Assembly: GCF_031846645.1 (NCBI RefSeq)
Contig: NZ_JAVRHN010000001.1
Coordinates: 372,001-436,000, forward strand
DNA from: Autumnicola psychrophila
Lineage (GTDB): Bacteria; Bacteroidota; Bacteroidia; Flavobacteriales; Flavobacteriaceae
Direction of reading: 5' to 3'
DNA: 64,000 nucleotides
In this document: positions 1-10,137 of the stretch, piece by piece
Layout: the number at the start of each line of letters is the position of its first letter
Numbering within the stretch: the first letter of the stretch is position 1
The notes under the pieces: generated by a model
Databases searched by the model: none
What the model saw: only the letters and a program-made list of their open reading frames with translations
What the model was told of the DNA's origin: nothing
Position numbers and translations under genes: made by a program

Positions 1-471
1 CTCATGCTAAAAATGGTGACTGAGAAAGCCCTGAAGGCAGAGATGAACTCCCATTTGGATAGTGATGAACCTCCAAAGAAATAAGCACAATGGCAAGGGA
101 AAGAAAAAGCTAAAAAGAAATACGTAGCCTCGAAGGATCAGAAGGAGTTTATGAAAGACTGAAAAAATTGTATAGGGCTGTCACCAAAGATGTAGCCGAA
201 GATGAGCTATTGAACCTGGAAGAGAAATGGGTCAGTAAATATCCTGTGGTAATTGAAGGCTGGAAGCGCAATTGGGAGCAGCTATCCCAGAATTTTCAAT
301 ATACGAAACCCATTAGAAAAATTATTTTATACCACAAATGCCGTGGAAGGCTCCCATCGCCAAATCAGAAAAATCATCAAGACCAAAGGTGCTTTCACCA
401 ATGATATGTCGCTGCTCAAGCTGGCCCACCTGGCTACAAGAAACATTGAGAAGAAATGGACCGCTCCTTAG
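1..471 (+). pseudogene. Decayed IS256-family (mutator-type) transposase
   Basis: The remnant runs off the left window edge. Bases 1-84 read in frame as LMLKMVTEKALKAEMNSHLD, the N-terminal signature of IS256-type transposases, and stop at a TAA. Bases 168-330 read MYRAVTKDVAEDELLNLEEK and then VVIEGWKRNWEQLS, as in the C-terminal third. A frameshift near 300-320 moves the reading into YTTNAVEGSHRQIRKIIKTK (about 325-385) and LLKLAHLATRNIEKKW, the conserved tail of the family. The central DDE catalytic region is absent. I therefore call an inactive pseudogene with an internal deletion and at least one frameshift. It marks the left edge of the polysaccharide locus. Confidence 0.85.
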
Positions 472-819
472 TAAAACTGGAGCCTTACGATTTAGCAATT
501 TTATACTAAAATTAAAGACCGGATACCGATGGCCAATTCCCCTGGGGTTAGCCCCAGAGGAATTAAAATATCAGACAGATTATGAATTACAGACCCCAAC
601 AATTTGGTTGATGTAGCTTATTATCATTTCCCTTATTTGCTTTAAATTCCGCTATACTACTAAGTGCAGCCCTTTGAATATTATTAAGGAAATCCGTCTT
701 CCATACTTCGCATTTCTTCTAAAGAAAGAATACTAATTCCTACGGCCGGTCATAGCAATATTCATACTAGCACACTTTCCCCTTGTTCTTCTAAATTTTT
801 TCTCCAGCTATGAGCTTAT
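472..819. other. Gene-free stretch with a possible four-helix-bundle protein fragment
   Basis: No intact gene is visible between the transposase remnant and the 3' end of the GH43 gene. On the minus strand, about 614-715, one frame reads CEVWKTDFLNNIQRAALSSI followed by AEFKANKG. This resembles the EVWK and QIQRAALSIPSNIAEG motifs of small four-helix-bundle (23S intervening-sequence type) proteins, but the middle is missing and a stop precedes it. It would be a heavily deleted relic. No clear terminator follows the GH43 gene. Confidence 0.35.
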
Positions 820-2532
820 TTATTTCTCTTTCGGTAAAGCATCGTTTGCAGATGTTGCATACAAGCCTATAAGTGCGCCCGTAAAACCACCAGCGACATT
901 TGTAGATAAAATATCGCCAGATACAGTTCCTCCTAAATTCTGGAAGTCTCCTTCCTTTAAAGCATAACTAAATTTATATAAATCGCCTTCTGCTTTTACT
1001 TTAAGCTGAAGCTCATCATTAAATTCTATTTCTTTACTCGCGATTATTTCAGAAGAACCTTTCTCGGTCCTCTCTAAGATTACATAGTATTTTTTGTCCT
1101 TTTTGGTGATGCCAAAAATATAGTTAAACTTTTCATTTTGTAAAGCTGTGATCCCAGCTAGATCATCTTCAGACTTAGGTTTATAATCCATGGTTGTTGT
1201 AAAGGAAAAATCCTTGTGCTGTTGCCTGTGGAAAAGGGTGGAAGTAGGTTTCACTTCTTTAATATTTACGTCAAAAGGAGTGATTTTCAAACCATTTTTA
1301 GTAATCTCCATGAAATCTTCGCGCGGTCCTCTTAATCCAATCCATCGATAATCCAATTTTTCAGAATCGAAATCTTCGGTATATGTGAAGTTTCCATTAG
1401 GGAAATATTCACCTTCTCCTGTCTTATTTTCTACTCCTTCAGGCATTTCAAGTTTTGGTTCCATTGGGACTAAACCATTTTCAAACACAGGGAATTTACC
1501 AGACCAATCTAATGGTAAAATAAAGGTTTCACGGCCTGTATTCACTCGATCCTCATCATTAGGTCGTATTCCTAAAAACACACCATAATATTTATCATCC
1601 GGACCAACTACCAAATCTGCATGTCCTGCCCAATCCACTTTATTTTTTCTGTCCTTCGGAAAATGACGCTGTGTAAGTATTGGATTGCTAGGTGCAGGTT
1701 CGTATGGCCCCATTGGTTTATCACTAACAAAAATTACTTCACTATGCCATCCTCCGGTACCACCTTCGGCGCACATCAGATAATAAAGTCCACCTTTTTT
1801 GTAAATATGAGGTGCCTCAATCCAAATAGGTTTTTTCGAAAGATCAACACCACCATTTACAATGATTTTATCAGTTCCCTCAATCACCTTATCATTCTCA
1901 ACATCATATTCCCAAATTTTAATTACACGATGCCCCTCATATAGCTCTTCTCCCCTATTTGGAGCATCATTATGAACTACATAGACTTTACCATCGTCAT
2001 CAAAGAAAATTGCCGGATCTATTCCCTGAAAATCTAGTTTAATTGGGTCGCTCCATCCTTCCATAGGATCCTTGGTTTTAACAACCATATTACCAAAACC
2101 ACCGGCAAATTGGGTGGTGATCATGTAAAAAGTATCGTTGTGTGGGTTATAACGTATATCAGGCGCATAAACCCCTCCACTTATTCCTGCATCATAAACT
2201 TTTAACTGTGATTTGCGGTCCAGAACATGACCGATTTGGGTCCAGTTTACCAGATCTTTGGAGTGAAAAATAGGTACTCCGGGAAACATTGCGAATGATG
2301 AGGCTACCAGATAATAATCATCTCCTTTCCGGGCTATGGCGGGATCTGGATAAGTACCCTGCAATATCGGGTTATAGAATTCATCAGCTTCCAATGGATT
2401 TTCATTATAGACATCATCATTTCCTTCGTACACTACTTTAGAAAAAATGGGAACGTTTTTCTGCGCATTACAACCAGTAAAGATAAACAGCGTCAAAAAG
2501 GCCATCATTAAAACAACTTGATTTCTTTTCAT
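820..2532 (-). CDS. GH43 family beta-xylosidase/alpha-L-arabinofuranosidase lipoprotein
   Basis: Predicted exo-acting hydrolase that removes xylose or arabinose from xylan fragments. The N-terminus has a lipoprotein signal with lipobox FTGC (Cys21), so it is probably membrane anchored. The five-bladed propeller carries the usual three carboxylates: base Asp63 in TYPDPAIA, modulator Asp172 in GIDPAIFFDDDG and acid Glu239 in WIEAPHIY. From about residue 380 a beta-sandwich of the xylosidase C-terminal concanavalin-like type follows, and the 570-residue length fits this two-domain architecture. It is the last gene of the minus-strand xylan locus, 256 bp after the GH95 gene. Substrate choice between xylose and arabinose cannot be read from sequence. 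Confidence 0.88.
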   Translation of the reverse strand: MKRNQVVLMMAFLTLFIFTGCNAQKNVPIFSKVVYEGNDDVYNENPLEADEFYNPILQGTYPDPAIARKGDDYYLVASSFAMFPGVPIFHSKDLVNWTQIGHVLDRKSQLKVYDAGISGGVYAPDIRYNPHNDTFYMITTQFAGGFGNMVVKTKDPMEGWSDPIKLDFQGIDPAIFFDDDGKVYVVHNDAPNRGEELYEGHRVIKIWEYDVENDKVIEGTDKIIVNGGVDLSKKPIWIEAPHIYKKGGLYYLMCAEGGTGGWHSEVIFVSDKPMGPYEPAPSNPILTQRHFPKDRKNKVDWAGHADLVVGPDDKYYGVFLGIRPNDEDRVNTGRETFILPLDWSGKFPVFENGLVPMEPKLEMPEGVENKTGEGEYFPNGNFTYTEDFDSEKLDYRWIGLRGPREDFMEITKNGLKITPFDVNIKEVKPTSTLFHRQQHKDFSFTTTMDYKPKSEDDLAGITALQNEKFNYIFGITKKDKKYYVILERTEKGSSEIIASKEIEFNDELQLKVKAEGDLYKFSYALKEGDFQNLGGTVSGDILSTNVAGGFTGALIGLYATSANDALPKEK

Positions 2533-2788
2533 TTTTATTACTTAAATAATTATATATATTTCTATTTCATTTTTTTTCCAAAAAAACCCGTCTATAAAAA
2601 AACTGGAATAACCTCATTGGTATGAGCTTTCACTCGAAGGTGATGAAAGTAAAGCATAGAGAAATGTGAAAACGAACGTCCTCTATTTTCCCTGGGGTCA
2701 TCTGTCTTATTTAGATCATCCTTTACCATTTGACATAATATCAAAACTATTTTTGGATCTCAGGTTTACATCTTCCTAATGTTTATAC

Positions 2789-5263
2789 CTACTTACTCAT
2801 TGTTATCCTATACCGTTCTTCTCTAGAAGTTTTTAAATCGTACTCATAAACCTGCTTGATTTCGGCTTCTTTTAAATTTGCTTCTTCTAAAAAAAGTGGT
2901 TGCTTTATATCCGGAAGGCTGTAAAATTTATTCGGATTAGCTCCTTTGGCTTCTTCCAGGCCTTCTCCTTCCAGCGGCCAATATGATCTTAGCCTTAGGT
3001 TTCCTCCCATTTTTGAGTAAACAGTAACCTCGGCCTTGTTTTTCTGCCAATCTATGGCTACCTCAAAACCTCCACGGGCGCGCAAACCAGAAACAACTCC
3101 TTCCCCCCAGGCTCCAGGTAATGCCGGCAGCAGGTGAATTGCACCATCGTGGCTTTGAAGCAACATCTCTGCAATCCCCGCCGTACACCCAAAGTTGCCA
3201 TCGATCTGAAAAGGAGGATGCGCATCGAAAAGGTTGGGATACGTGCCGCCTTTTCCTCTAAAGCCTTCCTGAGTAGCAGGGCTTAGCTGATCTTTTATTA
3301 GTTTTAACGCATGATCGCCATCCAGCAATCTCGCCCAAAAATTCACCTTCCAACCCATTGACCAACCCGTGGATTCATCTCCCCGGGCCACCAGAGAAGT
3401 TTCGGCAGCATTAAATAATTCAGGGTTTCTATAGGGGGAAATCTGGTTAGAAGGATATAGACCATAAAGATGTGAAACGTGCCTGTGATCTGATTCAGGA
3501 TCGTCCCAGTCTCTGATCCATTCCTGTAACTGGCCCCAGCTGCCAATTTGCATAGGAGGCAATTGCTGAAGCTTTTGGTTTAATTCAGCTATAAATGCTT
3601 TATCATTGTCACCAACAATTTCAGCGGCTTTTGCTGTTTTTGAAAACAAGTCGAATATCAATTGGTTATCCATTGTTGTTCCGTAGGTCAAAGAAGATTC
3701 CGGATGTGCCGTTGGCGCGTGCTCCGGGGAAATTGAAGGTGATACTACGAGCCAGTTGTTTTCAGGTTCATGTATCATAAAATCCAGATAGAACTTAGAA
3801 GCCTCTTTTACTATGGGATAAACAGATTCTAAGAATTCCTTGTCTCCTGAAAAATCATATTTATCAAATAAATGCTGGGAGAGCCAAACGCCACCCATGG
3901 GCCACATTCCCCAATAAGAGCCATCTATCGCTCCCGTCATTCGCCAAATATCGGTATTGTGGTGCATCACCCATCCCTCAGCACCGTACATGTCCCTGGC
4001 GGTTTTTCTTCCGGCTTCTGATAGCTCCTTCACCATCTGTATTAGCGGCTCGTGGAATTCCGGAAGATTTGTGATTTCTGCAGGCCAGTAATTCATTTCT
4101 GCATTAATGTTTACTGTGTATTTACTGTCCCACGCAGGTGTTAATTGGTGATTCCAGACTCCCTGAAGGTTGGCAGGTTGAGTTCCAGGTCTCGAAGAGG
4201 TTATTAAAAGATAGCGTCCAAACTGGAAATACAAAGAAACAAGGGCAGGGTCATTTCCCGTTTTGAAATTTTCAATCCTTTCATCTGTTGGTAATTTTGC
4301 CGCTTCGGTTTGTCCTAAATCCAGCGACACCCTGTTAAAATAGGTCTGATAATCTTCCAGGTGCGCCTGGTAAATCTCTTCTGAATTTCTATTCCCTAAA
4401 GCCGAAAGATATTCAGCCGCTTTGGCTTCTTCTTCGATACTCAGATCCTTATAATTTTTGAAATTAGAGGCAATGGAAATGTACATTGTAGCACTATTGC
4501 CATTCTGAATTTTAATGGCATCATGCTCAATAACTACTTCTCCGCCTTTGGCCTCAATTTTAGTAATTGCCTGGAATTCAACTTTCCCTTCCACTCCTTC
4601 AAAATCACTGGTTTTTCCATGTAATTTTAATTCCCCGCTTTCAGTGGTAGAAACATCAGCGCCTTCGGGACGATCCATGGTAGCCGTGAAATTTAAAGCT
4701 CCGGGTTGGTTTGCTTTTATCTGTACTACAATCACCTGGTCGGGATGGGAAACGAAAACTTTGGTTTGATAGCCTACACCTCCAACTTTATAGCGCGTGG
4801 TGGTTACCGCATTCTCCAAATCCAGTTCGCGGTAATATTCCGTATAGTTCTCGTGATTAGGGAAAGACAACTTCAGGTCCCCTACAGTTTGGTAAGGCAT
4901 CCCATGAGAGGTCTTGCTTATAAAATGCTCATTCACAACTTCCTGGGCTTCCTCACTCTTTCCAGCAAATAAAAGCTCCTGTACCTGGGGTAAATACTTT
5001 TTAGCTTTAGGATTATCATTCCGGTTAGGCCCACCTGCCCATACGGTATTCTCATTCAGCTGAATTACTTCCTCCTGAGGATCGCCGTAAACCATTGCCC
5101 CTAATCGGCCGTTTCCCACAGGAAGCGCCTCCACCCATTTTTTTGCAGGCTCATCATACCAAAGTTTTAACTGTGAACTTTTCTGGCTCCAGACCGGTGA
5201 AATAGACAAGAAACAGAAGAAACCAACTAATGCGATAATCCCATGACTGAAGTTAGTATTCAT
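2789..5263 (-). CDS. GH95 alpha-L-fucosidase / alpha-L-galactosidase
   Basis: Inverting exo-glycosidase of family GH95. A signal peptide ends near SPVWSQ, so the enzyme is exported, probably to the periplasm. The N-terminal beta domain begins LWYDEPAKKWVEALPVGNGR and contains QLNENTVWAGGP, both family hallmarks. In the (alpha/alpha)6 barrel I place the catalytic Asn pair at N385 and N387 (NINAEMNYW), the acid Glu514 (SISPEHAP) and Asp688 (QIDGNFG), with spacing close to the Bifidobacterium enzyme. At 824 residues the length is typical. Family members cleave alpha-1,2-L-fucose, but some in xylan loci act on alpha-L-galactose. The xylan setting makes the latter worth considering. Confidence 0.9.
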   Translation of the reverse strand: MNTNFSHGIIALVGFFCFLSISPVWSQKSSQLKLWYDEPAKKWVEALPVGNGRLGAMVYGDPQEEVIQLNENTVWAGGPNRNDNPKAKKYLPQVQELLFAGKSEEAQEVVNEHFISKTSHGMPYQTVGDLKLSFPNHENYTEYYRELDLENAVTTTRYKVGGVGYQTKVFVSHPDQVIVVQIKANQPGALNFTATMDRPEGADVSTTESGELKLHGKTSDFEGVEGKVEFQAITKIEAKGGEVVIEHDAIKIQNGNSATMYISIASNFKNYKDLSIEEEAKAAEYLSALGNRNSEEIYQAHLEDYQTYFNRVSLDLGQTEAAKLPTDERIENFKTGNDPALVSLYFQFGRYLLITSSRPGTQPANLQGVWNHQLTPAWDSKYTVNINAEMNYWPAEITNLPEFHEPLIQMVKELSEAGRKTARDMYGAEGWVMHHNTDIWRMTGAIDGSYWGMWPMGGVWLSQHLFDKYDFSGDKEFLESVYPIVKEASKFYLDFMIHEPENNWLVVSPSISPEHAPTAHPESSLTYGTTMDNQLIFDLFSKTAKAAEIVGDNDKAFIAELNQKLQQLPPMQIGSWGQLQEWIRDWDDPESDHRHVSHLYGLYPSNQISPYRNPELFNAAETSLVARGDESTGWSMGWKVNFWARLLDGDHALKLIKDQLSPATQEGFRGKGGTYPNLFDAHPPFQIDGNFGCTAGIAEMLLQSHDGAIHLLPALPGAWGEGVVSGLRARGGFEVAIDWQKNKAEVTVYSKMGGNLRLRSYWPLEGEGLEEAKGANPNKFYSLPDIKQPLFLEEANLKEAEIKQVYEYDLKTSREERYRITMSK

Positions 5264-5386
5264 AAGCAGTTTTAAATAACAGTAATTTTTTATTTCCTAA
5301 TGCTCGTGCTTGTTGCTTATCAATTACTTATACATCATCGACGTTCTTCGTCAAGGTCTTAAAATGGCAATTTTCGACCTTCTATT

Positions 5387-6940
5387 TTATTTATCATCTA
5401 TTTTAAAAAAATCAAAGTCTACATGACCTCCCGCTTCTTTTGTAGCATAATTAAATAAGCTGAATCTGTAACCCATAAAGTGTGGAAGCGTGTACGACAT
5501 TTTAAGCTCATTGCCTATAGCTTTCCAGTTTTCACCATCAAGGCTGTAGTAGAATCTTGCGGTATCCTTCCGGTTCCTAAAATCACCGACAGCTTTAAGA
5601 TAAAGCTCCTCCTGATTCAAAGGTGTACTTTCCACCTCAACGGGTGCTTCGGAAGCTCCATTTACCATAATAATGTGCTTCTTATTTTTTATCATTTTAA
5701 CTCCCACAAAGCCAAAATACTTCTGAAGAAGTCCGAGTCCCGCATAATCTCCTTCCTTCATACCTTCAAGCTCTATTTTAGTATTAGCAGAACTTTTTGG
5801 ACCAATGGTTCTTTGGGTAAGCGTGTTTCGTGTATCTAGAAATGAAGTATCTACTCTGTCAGTAATCAATCTTAGATAGCCTTCGCGATCCTTCACAGAC
5901 CAACAATCCTGTTGCGGATTGTGATTCCATTGCCACACCAAAGGCAAATCTCTGTCATTGGCGCTTCTACTAAAATCGTCTGAAGCAACAATACCAGGAA
6001 TTAATCCTTCACTTGCAGGTAGATCCAGTGTTTCAGGCACCTTACCATTTTTGCCTAATATAGGCCAGCCATCTTTCCATTCGACCGGAACGATATATGG
6101 AATACGCCCTACCGCACCATAATCACGGAATAAATATGAATACCAATCACCTTCCGGTGTATCAATTAAACCTCCTTGTGCCACTCCTTTATCCTGGAAA
6201 GCCAGTTTCCCTTCATATGGTCCCGTAATTTTATTGGCCCGGTGAATTATAACTGATCTCATTCCATCTCGGGGCCAGGCTATGTTGAACAGATAATATT
6301 TGTTATTGACCTTAAATAACTGCGATCCTTCTGCAGGTAGAATAAAATTAGACCCTATAGGTTCCGTAGCGTTCTCAATTAAAACCCGCTCTGTGCCTTC
6401 TTTTACACCCGATAAATCCTCTTTAAGTTCCACAATGTGTAATCTACCACCGCCCCAAATGAGGTAAATTTTTCCGTCGTCATCAAAAAACAGAGTGTTA
6501 TCGTGAAGAGAGGGTGAAAAAGTAATTTCCTCCCAGGAGCCGTTCTCAATATCTTTAGTATTGAAGATATGAGTTTTTCCTGTGGTGCTCGCAAAAGTTG
6601 AAACATAGAAGGTTTCATTATGGTAACGGAGGCTACTTGCCCAGGAACCGGCACCATAAGCGTTTTTACCATTTTCTAACTCCAGCGCATCCTCATTACC
6701 CAAAGTATCATATGCATAATTCACGATTTCCCAGTTCACCAAATCGGTAGATTTCATAATAGGCACCCCCGGACTCATGTGCATCGTGGTGCTGCTCATA
6801 TAATAGCTGTCGTCAACCCTGATCATAGAAGCATCGGGAACATCAGCGTGGATAATGGGATTTCTTGCCTTCTCTTGTGCCGACCCATAATTACTTAAAG
6901 AAAGACTTATTATGAGAAGAAGTGCGTTTACTATTTTCAT
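5387..6940 (-). CDS. GH43 family xylosidase/arabinofuranosidase (second GH43)
   Basis: A signal peptide (MKIVNALLLIISLSLS, cleavage near GSAQ) directs export. There is no lipobox cysteine, unlike the other GH43 of the locus, so a soluble periplasmic enzyme is likely. The propeller shows Asp36 in ADVPDASMI, Asp147 in SLHDNTLFFDDDG and Glu204 in LPAEGSQLF, the expected catalytic triad. The region after about residue 320 is a C-terminal beta-sandwich, giving 517 residues in all. The pattern GVPIMKSTDLVNW resembles GH43 members active on arabinoxylan side chains. The gene sits between GH97 and GH95 with a 44 bp gap upstream, so it is probably co-transcribed. The two GH43 enzymes differ enough to suggest distinct linkages. 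Confidence 0.88.
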   Translation of the reverse strand: MKIVNALLLIISLSLSNYGSAQEKARNPIIHADVPDASMIRVDDSYYMSSTTMHMSPGVPIMKSTDLVNWEIVNYAYDTLGNEDALELENGKNAYGAGSWASSLRYHNETFYVSTFASTTGKTHIFNTKDIENGSWEEITFSPSLHDNTLFFDDDGKIYLIWGGGRLHIVELKEDLSGVKEGTERVLIENATEPIGSNFILPAEGSQLFKVNNKYYLFNIAWPRDGMRSVIIHRANKITGPYEGKLAFQDKGVAQGGLIDTPEGDWYSYLFRDYGAVGRIPYIVPVEWKDGWPILGKNGKVPETLDLPASEGLIPGIVASDDFSRSANDRDLPLVWQWNHNPQQDCWSVKDREGYLRLITDRVDTSFLDTRNTLTQRTIGPKSSANTKIELEGMKEGDYAGLGLLQKYFGFVGVKMIKNKKHIIMVNGASEAPVEVESTPLNQEELYLKAVGDFRNRKDTARFYYSLDGENWKAIGNELKMSYTLPHFMGYRFSLFNYATKEAGGHVDFDFFKIDDK

Positions 6941-6984
6941 TTTGATTTTAATTAATCCTGGGAGAACAATAAGCTAGTAAAGGT

Positions 6985-8916
6985 TCAATTTGTGATCACA
7001 AATCCGCCCTGTGGTTGCATGGTAACTTCAAATTCACCCCTTTTTCGTTTGATTTCTTTCTTTTCAGTTAGTCCCTCTTTGGAATCATTAATAATAAATT
7101 TATTTCCTTCCAGTTCCGGAAGGGAAAAGCTCACTTTCTTGGGCTCTTTTGACGCATTAATGCCTGCGATATACCACTGCTCTTCGTGTCTTCTCGCAAT
7201 TACAATATACTCCCCGGGATAGCCATCAATAAAAATAGTTTCGTCCCAGGTTGTGGGGATGTTTTTCATGAAGTCTATTGCAAATTCCGGAGCGTCCTCG
7301 AGATTATTCGGTGTGAGTGCAAAGAATTGGACCGGCGTCTGGAATAATACTGCAGTTGCCAGTTGAAAGGCATCAGATGTTTTTCTAACGTTTCCACCAT
7401 CATTCGTGCGGTTATATCTTTCGTTTAACACAGTACCCCCAAAATCCATACTTCCAACGGTATTTCTTATAAATGGATGAATTGCAGCGCTTCGGGCTTC
7501 CTGGTCATTTGCGTACTGACTAAACATCAAGTTTTCCGAAGCAAGAACGGCTTCAGTACTTATAAAGTTAGGATACATTATCTCCCAGCCTTTCGGAATT
7601 GTTGCCCCGTGAAAGATCATCATCAATCCGTAGTCATTCGCATCGGACATGATATCCTCATAAAGCTGAATGGTCTCCTGTTTATCACCTCCCATAAAAT
7701 CAACTTTTAAGCCCTTTACCCCGTTCTCCTGCAACCACTGCATTTCCTTTTTTCGGGAAATCGCCCTGTGCATTTTATTTCTTGGAGTCATAGGAGCATC
7801 ATTAGCAACTCCATTTGAGTTATACCACAATAAGACATCAACATTCTTACGTTTAGCATAATCAATTAGATCCTCCATTCTATTATACCCAATATTTTGA
7901 TCCCAAAGAGCATCAATAAGAATATATTCATAGCCCAGTTCGGCAGCAAAATCTATATATGTCACTTGGTCTTCATAATTCATACTTGCATCCTGCCACA
8001 TAATCCAACTCCATACGCCGCGGCCAGGTTTATAATCTTTAGAAGATTTATAGAGGGGCTCCACCACATCAAAAGGAATGGTCGTTTCCACAATAGGCTT
8101 TAGGCTTGTACCTAAAGTAATTGTCCTCCAGGGCGTACTATACGGAAGAGAAATTGCAGCACCGGTACTTCCAAAGCTGTTAAGTTCTGTACTCTCAGGA
8201 AAAGAAATAGTGAATTCTCCTTCATCATTTGGGTCACTTAAATGAGAAGCAACGTAAGTGGCGTCAACCCCAGTTTCGGAAATCAAAACCCAATTATTAT
8301 CTGTTTTAAATAGAGCAGGAAATGTGTAGCCCAGGTTATTCACTGAAGCAGTTGTGATATCCTGATCTAAATAATATCCCTCTTCGTAACTTGGCTTAGT
8401 ACGCTGGAAACCTACCATGGATTTCGACTGAGGGGTGAGAAAACTTTTGGCCGTTTGTGGAAAATTGAATCCCGTAGATTCTTCGATAACAACATGAGCT
8501 ACGGTATCATTGTATTTAGGAATATGGTATCGAAAAGCAATATTATTATTGCTTACGCGGAAAACCACTTTTATTTCCTGATCTTTTTCGTTAGAAAAGG
8601 TAGTGATAAGCTCCTGTGCCTCATAATCAATATTAGATTTCTTGAGTTTTCTGGATTCATAGGTCTTCTCGATAGAGTTTATTTCACTTCCTTTAAAATT
8701 CAAATTTTCGGAATAGTCAGTAATATTTGTTCTTAGTCCTAAAGGAGATTTTTCCAGTACAACTTCATTTTTATATAATACCTTATAGACTGGCATTCCC
8801 GATTCAAGATAAACTTCTAACTTCACAACTTCATCGGGGCTGTTTATCGTGGCTTTCTGGGCCAGTGAAAATTGATATACAGACATCACGCCAATAAGGA
8901 AGATGAGATTTCTCAT
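6985..8916 (-). CDS. GH97 alpha-galactosidase-like (retaining type) glycosidase
   Basis: Family GH97 enzyme with a signal peptide (cleavage near SLAQ), an N-terminal beta super-sandwich (NSPDEVVKLEV, SPLGLRTN) and a central barrel (GRGVWSWIMWQDASM). GH97 contains inverting alpha-glucosidases such as SusB and retaining alpha-galactosidases. Here the strand-4 motif is GLKVDFMGGD, with Asp406 where the retaining enzymes have their nucleophile, and Glu461 (LASEN) lies 55 residues later, matching the acid/base spacing I recall for the Bacteroides retaining enzyme. I therefore favour an alpha-galactosidase or beta-L-arabinopyranosidase over an alpha-glucosidase. Length (643) is usual. The stop of the upstream GH10 gene is 23 bp away. 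Confidence 0.85.
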   Translation of the reverse strand: MRNLIFLIGVMSVYQFSLAQKATINSPDEVVKLEVYLESGMPVYKVLYKNEVVLEKSPLGLRTNITDYSENLNFKGSEINSIEKTYESRKLKKSNIDYEAQELITTFSNEKDQEIKVVFRVSNNNIAFRYHIPKYNDTVAHVVIEESTGFNFPQTAKSFLTPQSKSMVGFQRTKPSYEEGYYLDQDITTASVNNLGYTFPALFKTDNNWVLISETGVDATYVASHLSDPNDEGEFTISFPESTELNSFGSTGAAISLPYSTPWRTITLGTSLKPIVETTIPFDVVEPLYKSSKDYKPGRGVWSWIMWQDASMNYEDQVTYIDFAAELGYEYILIDALWDQNIGYNRMEDLIDYAKRKNVDVLLWYNSNGVANDAPMTPRNKMHRAISRKKEMQWLQENGVKGLKVDFMGGDKQETIQLYEDIMSDANDYGLMMIFHGATIPKGWEIMYPNFISTEAVLASENLMFSQYANDQEARSAAIHPFIRNTVGSMDFGGTVLNERYNRTNDGGNVRKTSDAFQLATAVLFQTPVQFFALTPNNLEDAPEFAIDFMKNIPTTWDETIFIDGYPGEYIVIARRHEEQWYIAGINASKEPKKVSFSLPELEGNKFIINDSKEGLTEKKEIKRKRGEFEVTMQPQGGFVITN

Positions 8917-8939
8917 TACAATTTTCAGATTTTCAAGAG

Positions 8940-10085
8940 TTATTGAACTGACGCTAATTCTATAAGTTCCTTCACTACAGGTTTTGCATTATTTTCACGA
9001 TCAAATAACAGCGGATAATCAGTTCTGCCTCTTACCGGCCAATTATTTTTCCAGGAATTTCCATCATTGACACCCCATAGAGTAACTCTTGTGATTATCT
9101 CCTGATGTTCTAAAAAAAGATTAAAAAATTCTACATATCTTTTCGATAATTGTTCCTGAACTTCATCAGGTAAACCATTGGGAAAAGGATCCATTTTATC
9201 TTCGTACTCGTAATTATCCGAAATTTCTGCGCCAGCATCGCCCCACGGAGATGGTAAAACAGTGAGATCGAGTTCACTTATCACAACTTTACCAAGTTTC
9301 CCAAAAGCCTCTAAACTTTTTTCGAATTCCTTAAGGTCCGCACCCAAGCTAATGTGACCTTGCATTCCTATCCCGTAAACAAAAATATCCTGATCCTTAA
9401 GTTTTTTGATCATGTTCACCACCCCATCCCGCTTTCTGGGATTGGACATGGAATAATCGTTATAATAAAGATGAGCATCAGGATCGGCTTCATGGGCAAA
9501 CTCAAAAGCAAGTTCGATGAAATCCTCACCAATTATTTTGTAAAACTGGCTTTCCCTAAAGCTCCCATCATCTTCAATCGCTTCATTTACTACATCCCAG
9601 GAATGAATTCTGCCTTTATATCGACCTACTACTGTTGTTATATGGTTTTTCATACGTTCAATAAGGACTTCTTTTGAAACAGTATTTCCATCTTCCCCTA
9701 CGAAGAACCAATCGGGAGTCTGTGAATGCCATATAAGTGTATGACCATGTATGTGCATATCGTTTTCCTCTCCGAATTTTACAAATTCATCGGCTAGTGA
9801 AAAATCAAACTGTCCTTCTTTTGGTTGGATCCTTGCACTTTTCATTATATTTTCAGCAACGATCGAATTAAAATTTTCTTTAACAACTTGTATTTCCTCA
9901 GGTCTTCTTCCCCTTATTTGCCAAGCATTAAGTGCTGTACCTATATAAAATTTATCTTTATAGGCTTCCTTTAGGGTCTTTTCTTTCCCAACTGTTGTAG
10001 AATCTACACTACCGGGATTAGTATTTGCCATTATAATACTCACGCTAAAAACGAAAAGAAGAGCGAGTTGTTTATGTTTTCTCAT
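8940..10085 (-). CDS. GH10 endo-beta-1,4-xylanase
   Basis: Single-domain GH10 xylanase of 381 residues that cuts the xylan backbone. A hydrophobic N-terminal export signal (LALLFVFSVSIIMA) is followed by the TIM barrel. Family motifs are clear: the substrate-binding HGHTLIWHSQTPDW, the acid/base Glu168 in SWDVVNEA, YYNDYSM, and the nucleophile Glu271 in VISELDL, then VTLWGVNDGNSW. It carries no carbohydrate-binding module, unlike the large GH10 protein of the same locus. It probably works in the periplasm on imported oligosaccharides while the larger lipoprotein works at the surface; that division of labour is inference. Confidence 0.93.
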   Translation of the reverse strand: MRKHKQLALLFVFSVSIIMANTNPGSVDSTTVGKEKTLKEAYKDKFYIGTALNAWQIRGRRPEEIQVVKENFNSIVAENIMKSARIQPKEGQFDFSLADEFVKFGEENDMHIHGHTLIWHSQTPDWFFVGEDGNTVSKEVLIERMKNHITTVVGRYKGRIHSWDVVNEAIEDDGSFRESQFYKIIGEDFIELAFEFAHEADPDAHLYYNDYSMSNPRKRDGVVNMIKKLKDQDIFVYGIGMQGHISLGADLKEFEKSLEAFGKLGKVVISELDLTVLPSPWGDAGAEISDNYEYEDKMDPFPNGLPDEVQEQLSKRYVEFFNLFLEHQEIITRVTLWGVNDGNSWKNNWPVRGRTDYPLLFDRENNAKPVVKELIELASVQ

Positions 10086-10137
10086 GGGTGTAATTTTTTA
10101 AGTTTTTAATATTCCGGTAAGTCTTTCGAATCTTAAT

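Noticed and set aside
820..5263. Several short open frames opposite the GH43 and GH95 genes
   Set aside because: All are antisense shadows of well-conserved enzymes without motifs or promoter signals.
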